Program-made: the position numbers and the translations under genes
Part shown: one piece after another, positions 7,783 to 11,861 of the stretch
Numbering within the stretch: the first letter of the stretch is position 1
Layout of the letters: the number at the start of each line of letters is the position of its first letter
The notes under the pieces: generated by a model
The model's input: only the letters and a program-made list of their open reading frames with translations
Told to the model about the DNA's origin: nothing
Database searches by the model: none
Source: an uncultured Pseudomonas sp.
GTDB taxonomy: Bacteria; Pseudomonadota; Gammaproteobacteria; Pseudomonadales; Pseudomonadaceae
Length of the DNA stretch: 11,861 bases
Direction of reading: 5' to 3'
Assembly: GCA_943914515.1 (NCBI GenBank)
Contig: CALUCI010000175.1
Span: 1-11,861, forward strand

Positions 7783-8271
7783 ATGGAACGCTTTATCGAA
7801 AATGCGATGTATGCCTCGCGCTGGCTGCTCGCACCGATCTACTTTGGATTGTCGCTAGGCTTGCTGGCGCTGGCGTTGAAGTTCTTCCAGGAGATCTTCC
7901 ATGTCCTGCCGAACATCTTTTCCCTCGCCGAGGCCGACCTGATCCTGGTGCTGCTGTCGCTGATCGACATGGCGCTGGTGGGTGGCTTGCTGGTGATGGT
8001 GATGATTTCCGGCTACGAGAACTTCGTTTCGCAACTGGACATCGACGAGGACACCGAGAAGCTCAGCTGGCTGGGCAAGATGGACTCCTCGTCGCTGAAG
8101 ATGAAGGTTGCCGCGTCGATCGTGGCGATTTCCTCGATCCACCTGCTGCGGGTGTTCATGGATGCGCAGAACATCTCCACCGACTACCTGATGTGGTACG
8201 TGATCATTCACATGACCTTCGTGATCTCGGCCTTCGCCATGGGTTACCTGGACCGCATCACCAAGCATTGA
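7783..8271 (+). CDS. UPF0114 family inner-membrane protein (YqhA-like)
   Basis: The 162-residue product matches the UPF0114/TIGR00645 family from its first residues (MERFIENAMYASRWLLAPIYFGLSL). Four hydrophobic segments are visible at about residues 14-36, 50-75, 107-127 and 138-158, so it is a polytopic inner-membrane protein. A conserved acidic loop (LDIDEDTEKLSWLGKMD) sits between segments 2 and 3. Charged residues inside segment 2 (LSLIDMALVGG) are a family feature that hints at a channel or transporter-like role, but no function is established. ATG 7783 is chosen over GTG 7771 because AGGTGA (7769-7774) is a ribosome site for the ATG and overlaps the GTG, and because family members begin MERF. 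It is flanked by its own promoter and a strong terminator, so it is probably monocistronic. Confidence 0.92.
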   Translation: MERFIENAMYASRWLLAPIYFGLSLGLLALALKFFQEIFHVLPNIFSLAEADLILVLLSLIDMALVGGLLVMVMISGYENFVSQLDIDEDTEKLSWLGKMDSSSLKMKVAASIVAISSIHLLRVFMDAQNISTDYLMWYVIIHMTFVISAFAMGYLDRITKH

Positions 8272-8296
8272 TCCCGGCTGTCTTGCACATCATTCG

Positions 8297-8326
8297 CCGC
8301 CCGTCCGTTGCAAAACGGACGGGCGG
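8297..8326 (+). terminator. strong hairpin terminator after UPF0114 gene
   Basis: A perfect 13-bp stem (8297-8309 with 8314-8326) has the tetraloop GCAA and begins 25 nt after the stop. The following sequence TGTGGTTTCGG has only a weak T-run, so termination may be incomplete, but stem strength and position favour a terminator. Confidence 0.65.
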
Positions 8327-8368
8327 TGTGGTTTCGGCCTTGTGCTTTGTTGTGGGCTGTACAAAAAA

Positions 8369-8386
8369 TGACCGGTCACTCGAGTG
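8369..8386. promoter_or_regulatory. two overlapping 10-bp perfect palindromes (candidate operator)
   Basis: TGACCGGTCA (8369-8378) and CACTCGAGTG (8377-8386) are each perfect palindromes and share two bases. They follow an A-run (8363-8368) and lie 22 nt before the start codon at 8408, where a repressor would cover the promoter or early leader. The first resembles the type of site bound by TetR-family dimers. The binding protein is not identifiable from this window. Confidence 0.45.
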
Positions 8387-8407
8387 TTTCCGTTGCGAGG
8401 TAGTGTC

Positions 8408-8713
8408 ATGAACCTGCACCAGTTGAACAGCGAGGCCCGTGCGGGCCGTGTCGACGAACTCAACCTGATCGCCATCGAAGGTGGTGACTTCCTCCTCGAA
8501 GTCCGCTCCCATGGCCGTGCTCATCCGCTGACCAACAACCGTGGTGATCGGCTGAAAGTGCACTCGGTGGTGGAAGCCCACCATTTGCTCAGCGGGTTGC
8601 CTGTGCTGCCGATGAACCTGGTGCACTGGTCCGTTCAGGACGAGATGTGCGGCATGACCAGTGTCGCCGAAGAAGACCTGAAGCTGCCGATGCCCCCTCG
8701 TACTGCGGGGTAG
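8408..8713 (+). CDS. DUF6482-like small protein of unknown function
   Basis: The 101-residue product (MNLHQLNSEARAGRVDELNLIAIEGGDFLLEVRSHGRAHPL...) has no signal peptide or transmembrane segment and is predicted cytoplasmic. An N-terminal helix (about 3-16) is followed by antiparallel beta-like segments (NLIAIEGGDFLLEVR, RLKVHSVVEA), a short helix (AHHLLSG) and a conserved-looking HWSVQDEMCGM block with the only cysteine, then a Pro-rich tail. The N-terminal and DEMCGM patterns match my recollection of DUF6482, a proteobacterial family without known function. ATG 8408 is chosen over ATG 8384 because GAGGT (8397-8401) lies 6 nt upstream and 8384 lies inside the palindromic region. It has its own intergenic region on both sides. 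The family name is a recollection, not a search result. Confidence 0.75.
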   Translation: MNLHQLNSEARAGRVDELNLIAIEGGDFLLEVRSHGRAHPLTNNRGDRLKVHSVVEAHHLLSGLPVLPMNLVHWSVQDEMCGMTSVAEEDLKLPMPPRTAG

Positions 8714-8714
8714 C

Positions 8715-8743
8715 TGATCTGCTTCACCGCAGTGTGCTAGGCT
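8715..8743 (+). promoter_or_regulatory. candidate fklB promoter
   Basis: The extended -10 TGCTAGGCT (8735-8743) lies 17 nt after a weak -35 TGATCT (8715-8720). The predicted start at about 8750 lies just before the leader stem at 8762-8782. Box quality is moderate. Confidence 0.4.
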
Positions 8744-8761
8744 GCTGGCCCTTTTCATGAT

Positions 8762-8782
8762 GGGCGCAGTTGTCTTGCGCCC
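8762..8782 (+). other. fklB leader stem-loop
   Basis: GGGCGCA (8762-8768) and TGCGCCC (8776-8782) form a perfect 7-bp stem with a 7-nt loop. It ends 6 nt before the ribosome site GGAG (8789-8792), so it may influence translation. No T-run follows. Confidence 0.4.
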
Positions 8783-8799
8783 TGCTGCGGAGCAAGCCA

Positions 8800-9417
8800 A
8801 TGTCCGAAATCAATCTGTCCACCGACGAAACCCGCGTCAGCTACGGCATCGGCCGTCAACTGGGCGGTCAACTGCGTGACAACCCGCCACCGGGCGTCAG
8901 CCTGGAAGCGATCCTGACCGGCCTGACCGACGCCTTCAACGGCGAAGCCAGCCGCGTCAGCGAAGAAGACCTGTCGGCCAGCTTCAAGGTCATCCGTGAA
9001 GTCATGCAGGCTGAAGCGGCTGCCAAAGCCGAAGCTGCTGCTGGTGCCGGCAAGGAATTCCTGGCCGAAAACGCCAAGCGTGAAGGCATCACCACCCTGG
9101 CCTCGGGCCTGCAGTTCGAAGTCCTGACCGCGGGCGAAGGCGCCAAGCCGACCCGTGAGGACAATGTCCGTACTCACTACCACGGCACCCTGATCGACGG
9201 CACTGTCTTCGACAGCTCCTACGATCGTGGCCAGCCAGCCGAATTCCCGGTAGGCGGCGTGATCGCCGGCTGGACCGAGGCACTGCAACTGATGAATGCC
9301 GGCAGCAAATGGCGCCTGTACGTACCGAGCGAGCTGGCCTACGGCGCTCAGGGCGTTGGCAGCATTCCGCCGCACAGCGTTCTGGTCTTCGACGTCGAGC
9401 TGCTGGACGTTCTGTAA
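8800..9417 (+). CDS. fklB: FKBP-type peptidyl-prolyl cis-trans isomerase FklB (FKBP22)
   Basis: The 205-residue product is a folding helper that isomerises Xaa-Pro bonds. Residues about 10-95 form the helical FKBP N-terminal dimerisation domain (SYGIGRQLGGQL, then a long Ala/Glu-rich helix at 60-95). Residues about 98-205 are the FKBP catalytic domain. Typical pocket residues are visible: Tyr127 (THYHG), Phe137 and Asp138 (GTVFDSS), Val154-Ile155, Trp158 (IAGWTEAL), Tyr181 (LAYGAQG) and Phe197 (LVFDVELLDV). There is no signal peptide, which fits cytoplasmic FklB rather than periplasmic FkpA. ATG 8800 is chosen over ATG 8770 because GGAG lies 7 nt upstream and homologues start MSE; the earlier ATG lies in the leader hairpin. 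Length is normal for FKBP22. The gene is followed directly by a large inverted repeat. Confidence 0.95.
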   Translation: MSEINLSTDETRVSYGIGRQLGGQLRDNPPPGVSLEAILTGLTDAFNGEASRVSEEDLSASFKVIREVMQAEAAAKAEAAAGAGKEFLAENAKREGITTLASGLQFEVLTAGEGAKPTREDNVRTHYHGTLIDGTVFDSSYDRGQPAEFPVGGVIAGWTEALQLMNAGSKWRLYVPSELAYGAQGVGSIPPHSVLVFDVELLDVL

Positions 9418-9428
9418 GCCATACGCTG

Positions 9429-9518
9429 ATCGCGACGGCTCGGCGCCCCGACAAGCTTGCGCCTGCAGGTATCAACAACCTGCAGGGCGAGCTCGTCGGG
9501 GCGCCGAACCGTCGCGAT
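9429..9518. repeat. long imperfect inverted repeat (about 42-bp arms)
   Basis: The left arm (9429-9470) and right arm (9478-9518) pair almost fully around a 7-nt loop, with two A/C mismatches, one G-U pair and one bulge. Nested self-complementary words occur in both arms: GGCGCC, CCTGCAGG, and CAAGCTTG on the left versus CGAGCTCG on the right. It fills the space between the convergent fklB and 82-residue protein genes and probably serves as a two-way terminator or barrier; on the + strand it is followed by TGCTTTGTC. It may belong to a dispersed repeat family of the genome. Confidence 0.8.
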
Positions 9519-9525
9519 TGCTTTG

Positions 9526-9774
9526 TCAGAACCCGGTATGCGGGGTGTTCGGGCGCAAGGCCCGCGCATAACAGAACAGGAACAGGTTCCTCACCAGTTC
9601 CTTGAGCACGATCGGCTCACTTGAATTCAAACCGTTGAGATCCAGGTCGCCCTGGTCGCGCAGTTCGTCCAGCGCCGCTTCTTCAAGCACGGCACAGACT
9701 TCGCCGGTTTCACGGTGGAGGATGCGCAGGTAAGGTTGGGGGCGGTCAAGCCAGGCGTCGATCAGATAAGTCAT
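9526..9774 (-). CDS. small iron-regulated protein of unknown function (82 residues)
   Basis: The product starts MTYLIDAWLDRPQPYLRILHRETGEVCAVLEE: two beta-like strands, then an acidic helical middle (EEAALDELRDQGDLDLNGL) and a hydrophobic/basic helix (IVLKELVRNLFLFCYARAL). It has no signal peptide and no recognised catalytic motif. Two cysteines (residues 27 and 68) are visible. ATG 9774 is supported by AAGGAG 7 nt upstream. A Fur box (9801-9819) overlaps the promoter, so expression should rise when iron is scarce. I recall the P. aeruginosa gene in this position (PA4570) being listed among iron-starvation-induced genes, which fits. Possible roles include adapting metabolism or protein partners under iron limitation, but no function is assigned. 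The gene ends 7 bp from the long inverted repeat, its likely terminator. Confidence 0.83.
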   Translation of the reverse strand: MTYLIDAWLDRPQPYLRILHRETGEVCAVLEEAALDELRDQGDLDLNGLNSSEPIVLKELVRNLFLFCYARALRPNTPHTGF

Positions 9775-9800
9775 GGCTATTCTCCTTGAAAGCGTTCAAT

Positions 9801-9819
9801 GAGAATAATTCTTATTATC
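9801..9819 (-). promoter_or_regulatory. Fur box
   Basis: The 19-mer GAGAATAATTCTTATTATC matches the Fur consensus GATAATGATAATCATTATC at 14 of 19 positions by direct comparison. It overlaps the -10 and spacer of the promoter for the 82-residue gene, the position expected for Fe(II)-Fur repression. Confidence 0.8.
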
Positions 9820-9829
9820 AGAATAGCAA
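9802..9829 (-). promoter_or_regulatory. sigma-70 promoter of the 82-residue gene
   Basis: On the - strand TTGCTA (9824-9829), a 16-nt spacer and TATTCT (9802-9807). Start near 9795 leaves a leader of about 20 nt containing the AAGGAG site. Confidence 0.55.
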
Positions 9830-9907
9830 GTGACTATTGGCAATTTTTTGCGTTTTTCCGCCGGGGTGCGCGCGTATGTCGCAGCACGACCCCGGGGAAT
9901 ATGGACG

Positions 9908-10249
9908 TCAGACTTTGCGGACGAATTCCGATTTCAGCTTCATCGGGCCAATGCCGTCGATCTTGCAGTCGATGTCGTGGTCGCCGTCGCACAGGCGGAT
10001 GTTCTTGACCTTGGTGCCGACCTTGACCACCAGGGACGTGCCCTTGACCTTGAGGTCCTTGATCACGGTGATGGTGTCGCCGTCCTGCAGGACGTTGCCC
10101 ACCGAATCCTTCTTCACGGCTTCGTCGCTGGCCGCTTCGGCTTCACCGCTGGCCGACCACTCGTGGGCGCACTCGGGGCAGATCAGCTGTGCACCGTCTT
10201 CGTAGGTGTATTCGGAGTTGCATTTGGGGCAGGGTGGCAAGGTGCTCAC
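9908..10249 (-). CDS. phnA: PhnA/YjdM family zinc-ribbon protein
   Basis: The 113-residue product closely matches the E. coli YjdM (PhnA) pattern. An N-terminal zinc ribbon has Cys7 and Cys10 (CPKC) and Cys24 and Cys27 (CPEC). A C-terminal beta domain has VKDSVGN-like and DGDTITVIKDLKVKG segments, ending CKIDGIGPMKLKSEFVRKV. Despite the old name (alkylphosphonate operon protein A) a role in phosphonate breakdown is not established for this family, and no phn genes are nearby. The GTG start at 10249 is chosen because GAGGA lies about 7 nt upstream and gives MSTLPPCPKC, the family N-terminus. ATG 10267 would add six residues without a ribosome site. It has its own promoter after the ispB terminator and is predicted cytoplasmic. 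Confidence 0.93.
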   Translation of the reverse strand: MSTLPPCPKCNSEYTYEDGAQLICPECAHEWSASGEAEAASDEAVKKDSVGNVLQDGDTITVIKDLKVKGTSLVVKVGTKVKNIRLCDGDHDIDCKIDGIGPMKLKSEFVRKV

Positions 10250-10283
10250 TACGTTTCCTCGGGTCATGCGTGCAAAAGCCCAC

Positions 10284-10312
10284 ATTGTATAGGGTTTTGC
10301 CTGATAGAGGAA
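10284..10312 (-). promoter_or_regulatory. candidate phnA promoter
   Basis: On the - strand a good -10 TACAAT (10284-10289) lies 17 nt after a poor -35 TTCCTC (10307-10312). Predicted start near 10277 gives a leader of about 28 nt. The -35 overlaps the T-run of the ispB terminator. Confidence 0.4.
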
Positions 10313-10337
10313 AAGCAGGCCCGTCGAGTGACGGGCC
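10311..10337 (-). terminator. rho-independent terminator of ispB
   Basis: GGCCCGTC (10318-10325) and GACGGGCC (10330-10337) form a perfect 8-bp stem with a 4-nt loop. On the - strand TGCTTTTCC follows. It lies 10 nt after the ispB stop. Confidence 0.8.
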
Positions 10338-10347
10338 GGGCGGGGTA

Positions 10348-11316
10348 TCAGTGGGTGCGGGCTACGGCAAATTCGCTGAGTTCGATCAGACCGTCGCGGT
10401 ATTCGCTGGCGGGCAGCACGTCGAGGCAGGCGATGGCACGGGCCACGTAGTCGCGGGCCATTTGCGCGGTGTATTCGAGGGCACCGGCCGCTTCGACGGC
10501 TTCGCGGATGCGCTCGAGGTCTTCGATCCCGCCTTTCTGGATCGCCTGGCGCACCAGTGCAGCCTGTTCGGCGGTGCCTTCGCGCATGGTGTAGATCAGC
10601 GGCAGGGTCGGTTTGCCTTCGGCCAGATCGTCGCCGACGTTCTTGCCCAGGGTCTGTGCATCGCCTTTGTAGTCGAGCAGGTCGTCGACGAGCTGGAATG
10701 CCACACCCAGGTGATCGCCGAAGGTGCGCAGGGCTTCACGCTGCTCGTCGCTGGCGCCGGCGAGGGCGGCGGCGCTGTGGGTCGAGGCTTCGAACAGCAT
10801 CGCGGTCTTGCCGCGGATGACGTCCATGTAGATCTCTTCGGTGGTGCTGGCATCGCGGATTCGCGACAGTTGCAGCACTTCGCCCTCGGCGATCACGCGG
10901 GTAGCCTTGGAGAGGATCTGCATGACCGGCATCGAGCCCAGTTCGACCATCATTTCGAACGAGCGCGAATAAAGGAAGTCACCCACCAATACGCTTGGCG
11001 CGTTGCCCCACAGGGCATTGGCGGTGGAGCGGCCACGGCGCATGCCGGACATGTCGACGACATCGTCGTGCAGCAGGGTGGCGGTGTGCAGGAACTCGAT
11101 GGTGGCAGCCAGCAGGCGCAGGTCATCGCCTTCGCGGCCCAGTGCCTTGCCGCACAGCAGCACCAGCAGAGGGCGCAGGCGCTTGCCGCCGGCCGAGGTA
11201 ATGTAGTCGCCGATTTTCGATACCAGCGGTACACGCGACGTCAGCTGTTTCTTGATGATCTCGTCAACGGCGCTGAAATCGTCCGCTACCGCGCGGTAGA
11301 AAGCTTGGGGTTGCAT
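10348..11316 (-). CDS. ispB: octaprenyl/polyprenyl diphosphate synthase
   Basis: The 322-residue product is a trans-long-chain prenyltransferase that adds isopentenyl diphosphate units to farnesyl diphosphate to make the ubiquinone side chain. Visible motifs are GGKRLRPLL (43-51), the first Asp-rich motif LLHDDVVD with Asp84, Asp85 and Asp88, the MRRGRSTAN substrate loop, GKTAMLFEAS (169-178), the second Asp-rich motif DDLLD (Asp211, Asp212, Asp215), and GDDLAEGKPTLPLI (228-241). The fifth residue before the first Asp-rich motif is Ala79; a small residue there fits long products. Exact chain length cannot be read off (pseudomonads usually make Q9). ATG 11316 (MQPQAFYRAV) is chosen because homologues start there; ATG 11334 is only about 8 nt from the predicted transcript start. 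It is divergent from rplU, the usual arrangement. Confidence 0.95.
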   Translation of the reverse strand: MQPQAFYRAVADDFSAVDEIIKKQLTSRVPLVSKIGDYITSAGGKRLRPLLVLLCGKALGREGDDLRLLAATIEFLHTATLLHDDVVDMSGMRRGRSTANALWGNAPSVLVGDFLYSRSFEMMVELGSMPVMQILSKATRVIAEGEVLQLSRIRDASTTEEIYMDVIRGKTAMLFEASTHSAAALAGASDEQREALRTFGDHLGVAFQLVDDLLDYKGDAQTLGKNVGDDLAEGKPTLPLIYTMREGTAEQAALVRQAIQKGGIEDLERIREAVEAAGALEYTAQMARDYVARAIACLDVLPASEYRDGLIELSEFAVARTH

Positions 11317-11348
11317 CGGCCACAGGTGCTCCATAGAGGTTGCGCGGC

Positions 11349-11377
11349 ATGCTAGGTTGCGGGTTCCGGCCTGTCAA
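11349..11377 (-). promoter_or_regulatory. sigma-70 promoter of ispB
   Basis: On the - strand a perfect -35 TTGACA (11372-11377), 17-nt spacer and TAGCAT -10 (11349-11354). Predicted start near 11342. Confidence 0.75.
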
Positions 11378-11407
11378 GGCGCGCTGCCCGGCTGGCCGGG
11401 GCGGCAC

Positions 11408-11436
11408 TTGCAAGGCCAGACGGGCTTGCGTACAAT
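11408..11436 (+). promoter_or_regulatory. sigma-70 promoter of rplU
   Basis: TTGCAA (11408-11413), 17-nt spacer and TACAAT (11431-11436). Predicted start near 11443, giving a leader of about 124 nt. It is back to back with the ispB promoter, with 30 bp between the two -35 boxes. Confidence 0.75.
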
Positions 11437-11455
11437 CGCGCACCCTAACTTCCTG

Positions 11456-11535
11456 GGCAGCACCTGCCTTACGCAATGCACCGGGCCGTTCCAGCCCAGT
11501 GCAGCCATGCCAGCCAATACTCTTCCTATAAAGAG
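11456..11535 (+). other. structured 5' leader of rplU with alternative pairings
   Basis: Three simple hairpins can be drawn: GGCAG/CTGCC (11456-11468), TGCAC-GGGC paired with GCCC-GTGCA (11477-11503), and CTCTT/AAGAG (11520-11535). The segment CCCAG (11495-11499), part of hairpin 2, can instead pair with CTGGG at 11453-11457 or at 11536-11540. This is the geometry of a switchable leader and suggests autoregulation by L21 or another ribosomal protein, but it is only a hand-drawn fold. Confidence 0.4.
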
Positions 11536-11566
11536 CTGGGTGAGCAGGATTATTGGAGAAATACCC

Positions 11567-11861
11567 ATGTCTTACGCAGTAATTGTTACCGGTGGCAAGC
11601 AGTACAAAGTCGCCGAAGGTGAATACCTGAAAATCGAAAAACTGGAAGTCGCCACTGGCGAATCCGTTACTTTCGACCGCGTTCTGCTGGTTGCCAATGG
11701 CGACGACGTGAACATCGGCGCTCCAGTCGTAGCTGGTGCCAAGGTTGTTGCTGAAGTGATTTCGCAAGGTCGTCACGACAAAGTGCGCATCATCAAGTTC
11801 CGTCGCCGTAAGCACCACATGAAGCGTATGGGCCACCGCCAGTGGTTCACCGAGATCAAAA
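11567..11861 (+). CDS. rplU: 50S ribosomal protein L21 (3' end outside window)
   Basis: The first 98 codons of L21, which is normally about 103 residues, so only a few residues are missing. It begins MSYAVIVTGGKQYKVAEGEYLKIEKL and has the basic KVRIIKFRRRKHHMKRMGHRQ segment that contacts 23S rRNA and marks the family. ATG 11567 is set by GGAGA (11555-11559) 7 nt upstream. rpmA (L27) and obg normally follow and would lie beyond the window. Confidence 0.97.
   Translation, partial: MSYAVIVTGGKQYKVAEGEYLKIEKLEVATGESVTFDRVLLVANGDDVNIGAPVVAGAKVVAEVISQGRHDKVRIIKFRRRKHHMKRMGHRQWFTEIK

Noticed and set aside
8371..8376. ACCGGT/CTCGAG words as cloning-vector remnants
   Set aside because: They are restriction-site words by chance of being palindromes; flanking sequence is continuous native Pseudomonas DNA.
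9840..9907. Terminator for phnA
   Set aside because: A CCGGGGT/ACCCCGG stem exists, but the T-runs lie on the + strand, the wrong direction for phnA, and the loop is 21 nt.
10189..11355. 388-codon open frame on the + strand opposite ispB and part of phnA
   Set aside because: ispB and phnA are unambiguous on the other strand; this frame is a mirror of their codons.
11264..11836. 190-codon open frame on the - strand across rplU and the ispB promoter
   Set aside because: It runs antisense through L21 and through both promoters, and has no homology that I recognise.

Overview
This window looks like part of a Pseudomonas chromosome, most likely the fluorescens/putida group. The DNA is GC-rich with G/C-biased third codon positions. 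The proteins are typical of that genus, and the gene order (gdhA ... Lon-like protease ... UPF0114 membrane protein ... fklB ... small iron-regulated protein ... ispB <> rplU) matches, from memory, the corresponding P. aeruginosa and P. putida loci. It is core genome: I see no insertion sequence, prophage, CRISPR array, tRNA or rRNA.

Layout. (1) Positions 1-957 hold the C-terminal 318 codons of NADP-dependent glutamate dehydrogenase (gdhA, + strand). It meets tail to tail, with a 4-bp overlap, a GreA/GreB-family transcription factor gene (954-1457, -). (2) On the - strand follow a small lipoprotein (1528-1875), a REP doublet with 24-bp perfect arms (1967-2025), and a two-gene envelope cluster: a secreted DUF3015 protein (3970-4458) upstream of a 617-residue DUF4105/Lnb-like periplasmic protein with a probable C-terminal beta-barrel (2042-3895). 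A possible AlgU (sigma-22) promoter lies in front of the cluster. (3) On the + strand are a Lon-family AAA+ protease (4732-7170) closed by two consecutive terminators, a 105-residue protein of unknown function (7341-7658), a UPF0114 inner-membrane protein (7783-8271), a DUF6482-like 101-residue protein (8408-8713) with two overlapping palindromes upstream, and the FKBP-type prolyl isomerase fklB (8800-9417). A large inverted repeat separates fklB from the next gene. (4) On the - strand are an 82-residue protein behind a good Fur box (9526-9774), the zinc-ribbon protein PhnA/YjdM (9908-10249, GTG start) and polyprenyl diphosphate synthase ispB (10348-11316). (5) ispB is divergent from rplU (L21; 11567 to the window end), whose leader of about 120 nt is structured. 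Both promoters have clear sigma-70 boxes.

The genes are mostly independent housekeeping or stress units: nitrogen assimilation (gdhA), transcription factor GreA/B family, envelope (lipoprotein, DUF3015, DUF4105), proteolysis and folding (Lon-like, FklB), iron response, ubiquinone side chain (ispB) and translation (rplU). The least described part is the DUF3015-DUF4105 pair. The DUF4105 domain, with candidate Cys/His residues, is the fold reported for the Bacteroides lipoprotein acyltransferase Lnb, here joined to an outer-membrane-like barrel. No intergenic stretch exceeds 300 bp.
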